A DNA stretch of 64,000 nt from Pseudonocardia acidicola (GCF_012911935.1 NZ_JAAXLA010000016.1:42868-106867), one strand, 5' to 3'; positions 6,895 through 16,712 are shown, counted from the first letter of the stretch. A program made the numbers and translations. The notes: generated from the letters alone by a model not told the origin.

Positions 6895-9800
6895 GCGGCC
6901 CGCGGGATCGGGACGTGCCGCCGGCCGGATCGATCACGGCCACGACCGCCGGCGCAACGGCATCGCCACCGGAGGACACGGCGGCACGACCGGGCTGGGT
7001 CCGGCGGCTGTGGGGCTACATGCTCCGGCACCGGCGCAACATGGTGCTCGCGCTCGTCGCGGCGGTGCTCGGCAGCGCCTGCCAGACCGCCGTCCCGCTC
7101 GTCGAGCGGCAGATCGTGGACGACGTCATCGTGGCGCACACCTCCGCGCTGTGGCCGTGGCTGGTGCTGCTCATCGCCTTCGCTGCGGCGGGTTTCGGAT
7201 TCGCCTACCTGCGGCGCTACCGGGGCGGCCAGGTGGCGCTGCAGGTGCAGTACGACCTGCGCAACGACATGCACGATCACCTGCAGTCGATGGACTTCGC
7301 CAATCTCGACCGGATGCCGACCGGGCAGCTGGTGTCCCGGGCGAACTCGGACTCGGCCCTCGTCCAGGGGCTCCTGAGCTTCTTCCCGATCATGAGCGGC
7401 AACGTGCTGCTAATGGCCCTCTCGCTCGGCGTCATGATCGTCCTGTCGCCCACGCTGGCGCTGATCAGCATCGTCGTGGCCCCGGCGCTGCTCATCGTCT
7501 CCTACCGCATGCGGTGGCGGATCTTCCCCGCGACCTGGGACGGCCAGCAACGCGAGGGTGACGTCGCACAGATCGTGGACGAGGACGTCAACGGTGTCCG
7601 CGTCGTGAAGGCGTTCGGCCAGGAGCACCGGGAACTCGAGCGCGTCGCCGACGCCTCGGCGAAGGTGTACGGCTCGCAGATGCGCGCGGTGCGCCTGCAG
7701 TCGCGTTACCAGCCTCTCCTGCAGGCGATCCCCACGATCGGCCAGGTCGCGGTCCTCGCCCTCGGCGGCTGGATGGCGCTGCAGCACGAGATCACGATCG
7801 GCACCTTCCTCGCCTTCTCCACCTACATCGCCCAGCTGATGGCCCCGGCTCGCCAGCTCGCCGGCGTCCTCACGATCGGTCAGCAGGCCCGCGCCGGCAT
7901 CGAGCGCATCTTCCAGCTCCTCGACCTGCGACCCGCCATCGCCGATCGCCCCGACGCGGTCGATCTCCCCGCCGGCGGTGGCGAGATCACCTTCACCGGG
8001 GTCCACTTCGCCTACGGCGACGGAGCCCCCGTGCTCCAGGGCTTCGACCTGCACATCGCCCCGGGCGAGCGGGTGGCGCTCGTCGGACCGAGCGGGAGCG
8101 GCAAGTCGACGGTGACGATGCTGGTCTCGCGGTTCTACGACCCGGACTCCGGCACCGTGCGCGTCGACGGCCGGGACGTGCGCGAACTGACGCTGCACTC
8201 GCTGCGCGCCTGCGTCGGCGTCGTGTTCGAGGAGAGCTTCCTGTTCTCCGACTCGGTGCGCTCCAACATCGCCTACGGACGGCCGGACGCCACCGACGAG
8301 CAGATCGAGGCGGCCGCCCGCGCCGCCGAGGCGCACGAGTTCGTCGAACGGCTCCCCCGGGGCTACGACACGGTCGTCGGTGAACGCGGCCTGACCCTGT
8401 CCGGTGGCCAGCGCCAGCGCGTCGCGCTGGCCCGGGCCCTGCTGTGCGATCCCCGCATCCTGATCCTGGACGACGCGACCAGCGCGGTCGATGCCACGAC
8501 CGAGGAGTCCATCCACGACGCCCTGCGCTCCGTCATGGCCGGCCGGACGACGCTGCTCGTCGCGCACCGCCGCTCGACGCTGCACCTCGCCGACCGCATC
8601 GTCGTGCTCGACCACGGTCGCGTCGTCGAGCAGGGCAGCCACGACGAGCTCATCGAGCGCAGCGCCGTCTACCGGACCCTGCTGACCGGGCTCGAGGAGG
8701 ACCATGGCGCCGGCGACACGATCGAGGCGCTCGCGCCGACGGCCACCACGAACGGCGCGACCGCGTCGGCGTGGGCGGGACGCCGGCAGGCCGGCAACGG
8801 CACCCGGTCCGCGGCGCGCACCATCGGCGCGCCCGGCATCGGTGCCGGGCTCGGGCGCGGCGGTGGTGGAAGCTGGCGGCTCAACCTCGCCCCGACCCCC
8901 GACCTGCTCGCCCGGGTCGCTGCGCTGCGGCCGATCCGTGACGTCCCGGTCGTCGATCTCGACGCGGAGGCCCGGCACGAGCGGCGCTTCACCCTCACCC
9001 GGCTGCTGGCGGAGTTCCGCAGGCCGCTGCTCGCCGGTCTCGTCCTCGTCGTCCTCGACGCGCTCGTCACGCTGGCGGGCCCCGTCCTGGTCAAGACGGG
9101 CATCGACGAGGGGGTGGCCACGGGCTCGAAGGCGGTCCTGTTCACCGCGTCCGCGGTCTACCTCGTCATCACCCTCGCCGACCTGATCGACGAGATCGGC
9201 GAGACCTTCGTGACCGGCCGCACTGCCCAGCGGGTGATGCTGTCGCTGCGCATCCGGATCTGGGCCCAGCTGCAACGGCTCTCGCTCGACTACTACGAGC
9301 GCGAGATGGCCGGCCGGATCATGACGCGGATGACGACCGATGTCGACCAGTTCGAGTCGCTCATCCAAAACGGACTGCTCTCGGCGCTGGTCTCGATCGT
9401 CACGTTCGCCGGGGTGGGCGTCGCCCTCGTGCTGTTCGATCCCGAGCTCGGGTCGCTGACGCTCACCGTCGTGGTGCCGCTGGCCGTCGCCACGGTGGTG
9501 TTCCGGCGCCGGGCGGCATTCCTCTACGACCTCTCCCGGGAACGCGTCGCCATCGTCAACGCCGACTTCCAGGAGAGCCTGTCCGGGGTGCGGGAGTCGC
9601 AGGCCTTCGTCCACGAGCGCGAGACGATGCGGCGGTTCCACCGGCTCGGGCGCGAGTACCTCGAATCCCGGGTGGCCGCGCAACGCCTCGTCGCCACCTA
9701 CTTCCCCTTCGTGCAGTTCATGTCGGCGGCGGCCGACGCCATCGTGCTCGGCGTCGGAGCGGGACTGATCGCCTCCGGGCACCTCACGGCCGGCGTCCTG

Positions 9801-10814
9801 CTCGCGTTCATCCTCTACATCGACCTGTTCTTCTCCCCGATCCAGCAGCTCTCCCAGGTCTTCGACGCCTGGCAGCAGACCCGGATCTCGGTCGCCCGGA
9901 TCTCCGAGCTCATGCAGTTGGAGACCCGGACCCCGCCGGCCGAGCATCCCCGGGACCCGGGCCGGATCCGCGGCGACATCACCCTCGACGACGTCCGGTT
10001 CTCCTACCCGGCGGCGGCACCGGTCCGGCCCGGGCCGGACGGCGCCCGGCGCGGCCCCCGCGATCCGCGCCTGCTCGAGACCGCCGACGCGGTTCCCGGC
10101 CCGCCGCCCGAGGCGCTGCGAGGCATCAGCCTGCACATCGCCGCAGGGGAGACCGTGGCCCTGGTCGGCGAGACCGGGGCCGGCAAGTCGACGGTGATGA
10201 AGCTCGTCGCACGCTTCTACGACCCCGACCAGGGCAGCGTGCGCATCGACGGCCACGACCTGCGTTCGCTCGACCTGCTCGCCTTCCGCCGCCGGCTCGG
10301 TTACGTGCCGCAGGAGGCGTTCCTGTTCACCGGCACGGTCCGCGACAACATCGCCTACGGCCGGCCCGAGGCGAGCGACGCGGAGGTGGAGGCGGCCGCA
10401 CGGGCGGTCGGGGCGCACGACTTCATCGCCGCGCTGCCGTCGGGGTACCTGCACGAGATCTCGGAACGGGGACGGTCGCTGTCGGCCGGGCAGCGCCAGC
10501 TGATCGCGCTGGCCCGCGCCGAACTCGTCGACCCCGCCGTGCTCCTGCTCGACGAGGCCACGTCGAATCTCGACCTCGCGACCGAGGCCCGGGTGGCCGC
10601 TGCGATGCAGCAGGTCTCGCACGGCCGCACGACGATCGTCATCGCCCACCGCCTGCAGACCGCCAAGACGGCCGACCGCATCGTCGTGCTCGACAGCGGC
10701 CGGGTCGTGGAGGCCGGCGGGCACGACGAACTGCTCGCACTCGGCGGGAAGTACGCCTCGATGTGGCAGGCGTTCGAGCTCGTCGGCAGCGGCTCGGGAG
10801 CGCAGCGGGGCTAG
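6891..10814 (+). CDS. Fused (full-size) ABC exporter, two TMD-NBD halves
   Basis: 1307 residues, TTG start at 6891 overlapping the MarR stop. The order is TMD1 (~45-320), NBD1 with Walker A GPSGSGKST (~399-407), signature LSGGQ (~503) and Walker B ILILDDATS, then a flexible Ala/Gly linker (~605-690), TMD2, and NBD2 with GETGAGKST (~1093), LSAGQ (~1197) and LLLDEATS. NBD1 has Asp in place of the catalytic Glu after Walker B, the mark of a degenerate site, as in heterodimeric type IV exporters; here both halves are in one chain. Such fused exporters (Rv0194-like) pump drugs or lipids. Coupling to a MarR regulator supports efflux. Substrate unknown. Confidence 0.9.
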   Translation: MSGPRDRDVPPAGSITATTAGATASPPEDTAARPGWVRRLWGYMLRHRRNMVLALVAAVLGSACQTAVPLVERQIVDDVIVAHTSALWPWLVLLIAFAAAGFGFAYLRRYRGGQVALQVQYDLRNDMHDHLQSMDFANLDRMPTGQLVSRANSDSALVQGLLSFFPIMSGNVLLMALSLGVMIVLSPTLALISIVVAPALLIVSYRMRWRIFPATWDGQQREGDVAQIVDEDVNGVRVVKAFGQEHRELERVADASAKVYGSQMRAVRLQSRYQPLLQAIPTIGQVAVLALGGWMALQHEITIGTFLAFSTYIAQLMAPARQLAGVLTIGQQARAGIERIFQLLDLRPAIADRPDAVDLPAGGGEITFTGVHFAYGDGAPVLQGFDLHIAPGERVALVGPSGSGKSTVTMLVSRFYDPDSGTVRVDGRDVRELTLHSLRACVGVVFEESFLFSDSVRSNIAYGRPDATDEQIEAAARAAEAHEFVERLPRGYDTVVGERGLTLSGGQRQRVALARALLCDPRILILDDATSAVDATTEESIHDALRSVMAGRTTLLVAHRRSTLHLADRIVVLDHGRVVEQGSHDELIERSAVYRTLLTGLEEDHGAGDTIEALAPTATTNGATASAWAGRRQAGNGTRSAARTIGAPGIGAGLGRGGGGSWRLNLAPTPDLLARVAALRPIRDVPVVDLDAEARHERRFTLTRLLAEFRRPLLAGLVLVVLDALVTLAGPVLVKTGIDEGVATGSKAVLFTASAVYLVITLADLIDEIGETFVTGRTAQRVMLSLRIRIWAQLQRLSLDYYEREMAGRIMTRMTTDVDQFESLIQNGLLSALVSIVTFAGVGVALVLFDPELGSLTLTVVVPLAVATVVFRRRAAFLYDLSRERVAIVNADFQESLSGVRESQAFVHERETMRRFHRLGREYLESRVAAQRLVATYFPFVQFMSAAADAIVLGVGAGLIASGHLTAGVLLAFILYIDLFFSPIQQLSQVFDAWQQTRISVARISELMQLETRTPPAEHPRDPGRIRGDITLDDVRFSYPAAAPVRPGPDGARRGPRDPRLLETADAVPGPPPEALRGISLHIAAGETVALVGETGAGKSTVMKLVARFYDPDQGSVRIDGHDLRSLDLLAFRRRLGYVPQEAFLFTGTVRDNIAYGRPEASDAEVEAAARAVGAHDFIAALPSGYLHEISERGRSLSAGQRQLIALARAELVDPAVLLLDEATSNLDLATEARVAAAMQQVSHGRTTIVIAHRLQTAKTADRIVVLDSGRVVEAGGHDELLALGGKYASMWQAFELVGSGSGAQRG

Positions 10815-10824
10815 CGTCGGTGCC

Positions 10825-11517
10825 ATGGCCGCACCCGCCCCGCCCGCATTCCTGTTCGACCTCGACGGCACCCTCATCGACAGCGTCTATCAGCACGTCC
10901 TCGCCTGGCACGAGGCCCTCACCGAGTTCGGGATCGACCTGTCGATCTGGCGGATCCACCGCCGGATCGGGATGAGCGGCGGTCTGTTCGTCACCGCGCT
11001 GCTGCGCGAGACCGGCGGTTCCCTGGACGTCGAGCAGATCCGGGCCCTCAACCTCGCGCACGCCGACGCCTACGCGCGCCGGCGCGAGTCCGTCCGTCCG
11101 CTCCCGGGCGCTCGTGAGCTGCTCGCCGAACTCACCGGGAACGGCGTGACCTGGGCGATCGCGACCAGCGGGCTGGCCAGGGCCGCCCGCCCCGCGCTGG
11201 ACATGCTCGGGCTGCCGCAGGACACCCCGCTGATCACGCGGGACCAGGTGCGGTTCGCCAAGCCCGACCCCGACCTGTTCCTCGCCGCGGCGGCCCGGGC
11301 CGGGGTCGACATCACCGACGCGATCGTGGTCGGCGACAGCATCTGGGACCTGCTCGCCGCCCGGCGGGCCCGTGCGCTCGGCGTCGGGCTGCTCTCCGGC
11401 GGCTACGGGCGGGAGGAACTCGAGCGCGCCGGTGCGTACCGGGTCTACGCCGATCCCGCGGACCTGCTGCTGCACCTCGACGAGGTCGGCGTGCGGCGCA
11501 ACGGGAACCGGGTCTGA
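10825..11517 (+). CDS. HAD-superfamily phosphatase (phosphoglycolate phosphatase-like)
   Basis: 230 residues. Motif I is FDLDGTLIDS (residues ~10-19), motif II is AIATSG, motif III the KPDPDLF lysine, and motif IV VVGDSIWDLLAA. A helical C1 cap sits between motifs I and II. This is the Gph/beta-phosphoglucomutase-like subfamily, acting on small sugar or glycolate phosphates in the cytosol. It follows the ABC gene after 10 bp and is probably co-transcribed. Substrate cannot be told from sequence. Confidence 0.85.
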   Translation: MAAPAPPAFLFDLDGTLIDSVYQHVLAWHEALTEFGIDLSIWRIHRRIGMSGGLFVTALLRETGGSLDVEQIRALNLAHADAYARRRESVRPLPGARELLAELTGNGVTWAIATSGLARAARPALDMLGLPQDTPLITRDQVRFAKPDPDLFLAAAARAGVDITDAIVVGDSIWDLLAARRARALGVGLLSGGYGREELERAGAYRVYADPADLLLHLDEVGVRRNGNRV

Positions 11518-11527
11518 CCGGGCCGAT

Positions 11528-13156
11528 TCAGCTCCCTCCGAGGATCTGCTCGCGCAGCCGGAACTTCTGGATCTTGCCGCTCGCGGTGCGCGGCATGTCC
11601 GCGACGACCTCCAGCCGTTCCGGCCAGTAGGGCTTGGCGACGCCTTTCTCCTGGAGGAACCGCCGCACGTCGTCCAGCGTCAGCAGCTCGCCCGGGGTGA
11701 GCACGACGACGGCGCAGGCCCGCTCCTGCAGCCGGGGATCGGGCATCGCGACTAGCGCCACGGTGTCGATCCTCGGGTGCTCGTACAGCACGTTCTCCAC
11801 GTACGACACCGGGATGTTCTCGCCGCCGCGGATGATCACGTCCTTGGTGCGGCCGGAGATGCTGAGGTAGCCGTCGGCGTCGATCACCGCCAGATCGCCG
11901 GTGTCGAACCAGTCCCCGTCGAAGCTCGCCCGGGTCATCTCGATGCCGTTCGCGTAGCCGACGAACAGCGTCTGTCCCTTGACCTGCAGCCGGCCCTCGG
12001 TTCCGGCCGGCAGCTCGGCGCCCTCCCAGTCGACGACCCGGATCTGCATCCCGGGCCAGGGGCAGCCGTCGGTGTTGGTGATCTTGGCTTCCGGGTCGTC
12101 GGGCTTGCCCAGGGTGACCAGGCCGTTCTCGCTCTGCCCCCAGCCGCCGAGGACGGCCACGCCGGGCAGCTTCTCGCGCGCCTCACGCAGCATGACCCGC
12201 GGGATCGGGGCGCCCATGCAGCAGTAGCGGCGCAGCGAGGACACGTCGTGGTCGGCGAGGTTCGCCGCGCCCAAGGTGTCGCTGAGGAACGGCGTGGCGC
12301 CCGAGGAGATCGTGATGCCGTGCTCCTCGACGAGCTCGACGAACCGTTCCGCGTTCCACACGTCCTGGTAGACGCCCGTCGCGGCGAGCTGGGTGGGCAG
12401 CCGGGCGCCGTAGAGGAACCCGGTCAGGTGCCCGAACGTGGAGGCCATGTGGAACACGGTGTCGCCGTCCAGGCCCAGGCGATCCGGCCAGGGGTCGTTG
12501 GCGGCGATCAGCGTGTTGTGCGTGTGCATGACGCCCTTGGGGTCACCGGTCGTCCCCGAGGTGAACATCAGCAGGGTCAGCTCGTCGGGGTGTGGGCGCA
12601 GCGCCGGCAGCTCGGCCGGGTCGCGGCGCCGCTCCCACGGGGTCTCGATGAACTCCGCCCACGAGGACATCTGATCGAGTGGCTCGCCGACGACCATCAC
12701 GTGCTCGAGATCGGGCAGTCCGGGGCGCAGTCGCTGCACCATCTCGGCGTGGTCGTAGCCCCGGAACTCCCGCGGCACCACGACGAGCTTCGAGGCGGCC
12801 AGCCGCAGCATGTAGCCGACCTCCCGGTCCCGGTAGATCGGGATCAGCGGGTTGCTCACGGCGCCGATCCGGCTCGCCGCGTAGTGCACGACGATCCACT
12901 CGGTCCAGTTGGGCAACTGGAAGGACACCATGTCACCCGGCCCGATCCCGAGTTCGAGCAGCCCGAGGGCACACCGGTCGACGAGCGCCTTGAGCTCGCC
13001 GTAGGTGCAGCGGCCCCGCGGATCGACGACGGCGAGCTTGTCCGGGTCCTTCGCCGCGGCGGCGTCGAGGAAGTCGGTGATGGTCCGGTTGCGCCAGTAG
13101 CCCTCGCGGGTGAAGCGCTCGGCGGTCTCGGGCGTCAGGATGGTCTCGAACGGCAC
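11528..13156 (-). CDS. aliA: Cyclohexanecarboxylate-CoA ligase (AliA-like acyl-CoA synthetase)
   Basis: 542 residues from GTG 13156, behind AAAGGACAGGAC. It is an ANL-superfamily adenylating enzyme. The P-loop MFTSGTTGDPKG lies at ~195-207, WFDTGDLAVID provides the ribose-binding Asp, and the C-terminal catalytic Lys is in RTASGKIQK (~528). The text FQLPNWTEW and GGENIPVSYVE is typical of cyclohexanecarboxylate/benzoate-type ligases (AliA, BadA). It would activate cyclohexane-1-carboxylate to its CoA ester as the first step of the adjacent badH-aliB-badI operon, of which it is the last gene. Specificity is inferred from context. Confidence 0.8.
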   Translation of the reverse strand: MPFETILTPETAERFTREGYWRNRTITDFLDAAAAKDPDKLAVVDPRGRCTYGELKALVDRCALGLLELGIGPGDMVSFQLPNWTEWIVVHYAASRIGAVSNPLIPIYRDREVGYMLRLAASKLVVVPREFRGYDHAEMVQRLRPGLPDLEHVMVVGEPLDQMSSWAEFIETPWERRRDPAELPALRPHPDELTLLMFTSGTTGDPKGVMHTHNTLIAANDPWPDRLGLDGDTVFHMASTFGHLTGFLYGARLPTQLAATGVYQDVWNAERFVELVEEHGITISSGATPFLSDTLGAANLADHDVSSLRRYCCMGAPIPRVMLREAREKLPGVAVLGGWGQSENGLVTLGKPDDPEAKITNTDGCPWPGMQIRVVDWEGAELPAGTEGRLQVKGQTLFVGYANGIEMTRASFDGDWFDTGDLAVIDADGYLSISGRTKDVIIRGGENIPVSYVENVLYEHPRIDTVALVAMPDPRLQERACAVVVLTPGELLTLDDVRRFLQEKGVAKPYWPERLEVVADMPRTASGKIQKFRLREQILGGS

Positions 13157-13226
13157 TGTTCTTGTCCTGTCCTTTGTGGACCGTCGGCGTGACACGCGGC
13201 TGGTCCGGGCTGGTCTGGGGAGGGGC

Positions 13227-13973
13227 TCAGCTCATGGTCAGTCCGCCGCTGACGCTCAGGGTCTGGCCGGTGATGTAGCCGGCCTCGTCGGAGGCCAGGA
13301 AGGCGACGGCTCCTGCCAGGTCGTCGGGGCGGGCGAGCCGGCGGAAGGGGATCGCCCGCTCCAGCGCCTTGGTCAGGTTCGGGTTCTCCGCGCCGATCTC
13401 GGCGAGCAGCGGGGTGTCGGCCGGGCCGGGGCAGACACAGTTGACGTTGATCTGGTTGCGGGCCATCTCGCGGGCGAGCGTCTTGGTGAAGGCGATGATC
13501 CCGCCCTTGGCCGCCGAGTAGACGGCCTCACCCGACGACCCGACGCGGCCGGCGTCGGAGGCGATGTTGACGACCTTGCCGTAGCCCTGCTCCACCATGG
13601 TGGGGAGCACGGCCTTGCAGCAGTGCAGCGTGCCGTAGAGGTTGATCGCGATGACCCGGTCCCAGTCGGCCTCGTCGCTGGCCAGGAACGGCTGTACCTT
13701 GTCCCAGCCGGCGTTGTTCACCAGCACGTCCACCCGGCCGAGGGTGCCGGTGACCTCGTCGACCATCGCCCGGACCGACTCCCGGGACGTCACGTCGACC
13801 CGCAGCCCGACGCTGTCCCCGCCGAGCGCCCCGGCGACCTCGCGCGCCGAGTCCTCGTTGACGTCGGTGACGACGACGGTCGCCCCTTCGGCGGCGAGCT
13901 TCTCCGCGATCCCGCGCCCGATCCCTCGGCCGGCGCCGGTCACGATCGCGATCTTCTTGTCCAGTCGTGTCAT
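13227..13973 (-). CDS. badH: 2-hydroxycyclohexanecarboxyl-CoA dehydrogenase (SDR)
   Basis: 248 residues. It is a classical SDR: TGAGRGIG (12-19), NNAGWDK (87-92), catalytic Ser139, Tyr152 and Lys156. The strings NNAGWDKVQPF, IASDAGRVGSSGEAVY and CPGPADTPLL match BadH of Rhodopseudomonas closely, as I remember that protein. It would oxidise 2-hydroxycyclohexane-1-carboxyl-CoA to the 2-keto ester with NAD, giving the substrate for BadI. It sits between aliA and aliB in the same orientation with short gaps. Confidence 0.85.
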   Translation of the reverse strand: MTRLDKKIAIVTGAGRGIGRGIAEKLAAEGATVVVTDVNEDSAREVAGALGGDSVGLRVDVTSRESVRAMVDEVTGTLGRVDVLVNNAGWDKVQPFLASDEADWDRVIAINLYGTLHCCKAVLPTMVEQGYGKVVNIASDAGRVGSSGEAVYSAAKGGIIAFTKTLAREMARNQINVNCVCPGPADTPLLAEIGAENPNLTKALERAIPFRRLARPDDLAGAVAFLASDEAGYITGQTLSVSGGLTMS

Positions 13974-14004
13974 GTCGCTCTCCTAGTCGTCCGACCGAGT
14001 CGTC

Positions 14005-15153
14005 TCACGGCGCCAGGGCGCGACCGACGCGCTGCCGGGCGATGACCGTCTTCATGATCTGCGCGGTGCCGTCGCCGATCTGCAGGCCGAGCACGTCACG
14101 CAGGCGTTGCTCCAGCGGCTTGTCGGTGCGGTAGCCGAGCTGGCCGTGCAGCAGCAGGCAGTTCTGGACGGCCTCGAAGGAGACCTTCGGTGCCCACCAC
14201 TTGCACATCGCCGCCTGCGCGGTGTGCGGCAGACCCCGGTCCTTGAGCGACAGGGTCTGGTAGCAGAGCAGCCGCGCCGCGGTCAGCTGGGTCTCGGCCT
14301 CGGCGAGCGGGAACGCCACTCCCTGGAACCGGCTGAGCGGCTGGTCGAAGGCCTCCCGCCCGCTCACGTACTCCCAGGTCTCGTCGACCGACACCTGCGC
14401 GGCGCCGATGCACTGCAGCCCGATGAGGGCGCGGCTGAAGTCGAAGCCCTGCATCACCTGGGAGAAGCCGGTGCCCTCCGCGCCGAGCAGGTGATCGGCC
14501 GGGACCCGGACCTCGTCGAAGTACACCGCGCCGCGTCCGACCGCCGCCGTGCCCATGTCGTCGAACCGCTTGCTCGACACTCCGGGCAGCCCCAGCGGGA
14601 CGAGGAACGCGCTGATGCCCCGGCCGCGGACCTCCTCCTCGCCGGTCCGGGCGAAGACCACGGCCGCGCCGGCCTGGTCGCAGAACGACAGCGACTTCTC
14701 CCCGCTCAGCACGTAGGACTCGCCGTCGCGCCGGGCCCGCAGCCGGGGCATGCCGGCGTCGGAACCGGCGTGCGGCTCCGACAACCCGATGCCGACGATC
14801 TCCTCCCCGCTGCAGATCTTCGGCACCCAGTCCGCGGCGAGGCCGGGCTGCGCGTTGCCGGCGATGATCTGGCCGAGCAGGGAGCCGACGATCTGCAGGT
14901 AGGCGACGTTGAAGTCGCCGCGGGCGATCTCCTCGGTGATGATCCCGCTGGCCACCCGGTCCAGGCCACGGCCGCCGAGGGACTCGGGCACCTCCGCTGC
15001 GATGAGTCCCCGGGCGCCGATCTCGAGCCGCAGGTCCTTCTCGATGAACCCGCGCTGCGCGCGGGCCCGGTACTCCGGCGCGAGCCGGTCGACGGCCAGC
15101 CCGCGCGCGCTGTCGCGGTACTGCTCCTGGACGGGTGTCAGCTGGAAATCCAC
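14005..15153 (-). CDS. aliB: Cyclohexanecarboxyl-CoA dehydrogenase (acyl-CoA dehydrogenase, AliB-like)
   Basis: 382 residues, the usual acyl-CoA dehydrogenase length. The N-terminal helical domain starts MDFQLTPVQEQYRDSAR. The FAD/substrate strands include GIGLSEPHAGSDAG and GEKSLSFCDQAG. The C-terminal helices end in LGLQIGDGTAQIMK, the flavin-binding end motif. It would introduce the 1,2-double bond into cyclohexanecarboxyl-CoA and pass electrons to ETF. Its position between badH and badI supports AliB (or BadJ-like) identity. Confidence 0.8.
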   Translation of the reverse strand: MDFQLTPVQEQYRDSARGLAVDRLAPEYRARAQRGFIEKDLRLEIGARGLIAAEVPESLGGRGLDRVASGIITEEIARGDFNVAYLQIVGSLLGQIIAGNAQPGLAADWVPKICSGEEIVGIGLSEPHAGSDAGMPRLRARRDGESYVLSGEKSLSFCDQAGAAVVFARTGEEEVRGRGISAFLVPLGLPGVSSKRFDDMGTAAVGRGAVYFDEVRVPADHLLGAEGTGFSQVMQGFDFSRALIGLQCIGAAQVSVDETWEYVSGREAFDQPLSRFQGVAFPLAEAETQLTAARLLCYQTLSLKDRGLPHTAQAAMCKWWAPKVSFEAVQNCLLLHGQLGYRTDKPLEQRLRDVLGLQIGDGTAQIMKTVIARQRVGRALAP

Positions 15154-15178
15154 GCGATGCCTCCTGGCCGCAGCGTGC

Positions 15179-15967
15179 TCAGGCGAACTTGCTGAAGTCG
15201 GGCGAGCGCTTCTCGGCGAACGCGTTCGCGCCCTCGTGGCCCTCGGCGGAGGCGACCACCAACTCCAGGCCGGCGGAGGCCATGTTGGCCAGCCCCGCCT
15301 GGTGCTCGGTGTCGGTGTTGAAGGAGTGCTTGAGGAACTTCAGCGCCGTCGGGCTCTTCTCCGCGACCTCGCGGGCCCACGCCTTGGCCTCGTCGAGCAG
15401 CTCAGCCTGCGGGACGATCTTGTTGACCAGACCCCAGCGCTCGGCGGTCTCGGCGTCGTACTGGCGGCACCAGTACCAGATCTCGCGGGCCCGCTTCTCG
15501 CCGACCACCCGGGCCAGGTAGGTGGTGCCGAACCCGGCGTCGAAGGAGGCGACCCGCGGGCCGGCCTGGCCGAACCGGGCGGTGTCGGCGGCGATGGTGA
15601 CGTCGCACAGCACGTGCAGCACATGCCCGCCTCCGATGGCCAGGCCGTTGACGGCTGCGATCACCGGCTTCGGGATGTCCCGGATCAGCCGGTGCAGGTA
15701 GTCGATCTCGAACAGGCCGCTCTCGGTGGGGCCGTAGTCGCCGGTCTCCGCGCGCTGCTTGACGTCGCCGCCGGTGCAGAACGCCTTCTCTCCCGCTCCG
15801 GTCAGGATGACCGCGCGCACCGCCCGGTCGGCCCAGGCCCTGCGGAAGGCGGCGATCAGTTCCTCCACCGTGCGGCCGCGGAACGCGTTGTAGCGGTGCG
15901 GCCGATTGATGGTGATCACCGCTGTCGAGTCCTCGACCGTGTAGTCGATGTCCTCGTACTCGCTCAT
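15179..15967 (-). CDS. badI: 2-ketocyclohexanecarboxyl-CoA hydrolase (BadI, crotonase fold)
   Basis: 262 residues. Crotonase-superfamily landmarks are RPHRYNAFRG, the oxyanion-hole segments AFCTGGD and GLAIGGGHVLHVLCD, and FGTTYLARVVGEKRAREIWY. The last block, with SPTALKFLKHSFNTDT, is characteristic of BadI. BadI hydrolyses the ring of 2-ketocyclohexane-1-carboxyl-CoA to pimelyl-CoA, the ring-opening step. MenB-like naphthoate synthases are the nearest relatives, but the operon context favours BadI. Confidence 0.85.
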   Translation of the reverse strand: MSEYEDIDYTVEDSTAVITINRPHRYNAFRGRTVEELIAAFRRAWADRAVRAVILTGAGEKAFCTGGDVKQRAETGDYGPTESGLFEIDYLHRLIRDIPKPVIAAVNGLAIGGGHVLHVLCDVTIAADTARFGQAGPRVASFDAGFGTTYLARVVGEKRAREIWYWCRQYDAETAERWGLVNKIVPQAELLDEAKAWAREVAEKSPTALKFLKHSFNTDTEHQAGLANMASAGLELVVASAEGHEGANAFAEKRSPDFSKFA

Positions 15968-16002
15968 CGGGCCAACCTCTCTGTCGGTGCGGGGAGTGCG
16001 GG

Positions 16003-16680
16003 TCAGGTGCGGGGAGCCAGCAGGTGGCGGTAGTCGTCGCGGTGCGCGGGGTCGACGACGGCGCGCAGGGCGAGCGCGGTCTGCCTGGTCACGTAGGTCT
16101 CGAAGGAGAGCGTGGCGCCGAAGTACCAGTGCTTGAGCGCCCAGGCGTGCGCCAGCAGGATGAGGTCGAGGGCGAACAGTTCGACGTCCACGTCGGCTGT
16201 GAGCAGGCCTGCCTCGACGCCGTCCCGGATCGCCGCGCGCAGCGGCGCGGTCGTCTGCACCTCGAGGGACTTGATCGTGTCCCGGTGCCGGGTGCCGAGC
16301 GTCTTGCTCTCGCGGTAGGTCAGGACCGCGGCGTGCCGGTGGGTGTTGATGACGCCGCAGTAGGCGCGGAACGCGGCCGCGATCCGCTCCACCGGGTCCG
16401 CGCCCGCCGCCTCCACCGCGGCCGGCACCGTCGCGTCGAACGCGTTCAGCACCTCGACGATCACCGCGAGGAGGACGTCCTCCTTGCTGCCGAAGTACCG
16501 GTAGATCAGCCCGACGCTCACCGACGCCTCGTCCGCGAGCGCCTGCATCGACACCCCGTGGAACCCGTCGCGCTCCATCAACCGGGCCGCCGCGCTCAAC
16601 AGTTGCCGCGTGCGCCACTCGGCGCGCACGACCCGGGCCGCCTGGTCGGCGTCCTGGGCCCGGCCCGGGCTGCCAGTCAC
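16003..16680 (-). CDS. TetR-family regulator of the cyclohexanecarboxylate operon
   Basis: 225 residues from GTG 16680, which has a GGGGG just upstream. ATG 16719 and GTG 16731 are in frame but lie inside the operator dyads. The HTH is at ~20-65 (GVSMQALADEASVSVGLIYRYFGSKEDVL). The C-terminal domain is a typical all-helical ligand pocket. It is the first gene of the leftward operon, 35 bp before badI, so it is co-transcribed and probably autoregulated. The likely effector is an alicyclic or pimelyl acyl-CoA. It plays the role of BadR but is TetR, not MarR, by sequence. Confidence 0.8.
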   Translation of the reverse strand: MTGSPGRAQDADQAARVVRAEWRTRQLLSAAARLMERDGFHGVSMQALADEASVSVGLIYRYFGSKEDVLLAVIVEVLNAFDATVPAAVEAAGADPVERIAAAFRAYCGVINTHRHAAVLTYRESKTLGTRHRDTIKSLEVQTTAPLRAAIRDGVEAGLLTADVDVELFALDLILLAHAWALKHWYFGATLSFETYVTRQTALALRAVVDPAHRDDYRHLLAPRT

Positions 16681-16712
16681 GGAACCCCCAGTGAATCCAT
16701 GCTCATCGGGCG

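Noticed and set aside
7410..10877. 1155-codon open frame antisense to the ABC exporter
   Set aside because: Composition follows from the codon bias of the real gene on the other strand; low complexity, no domain. The same holds for long frames antisense to 733-2853, 30422-32857, 54138-57773 and 58548-61526.
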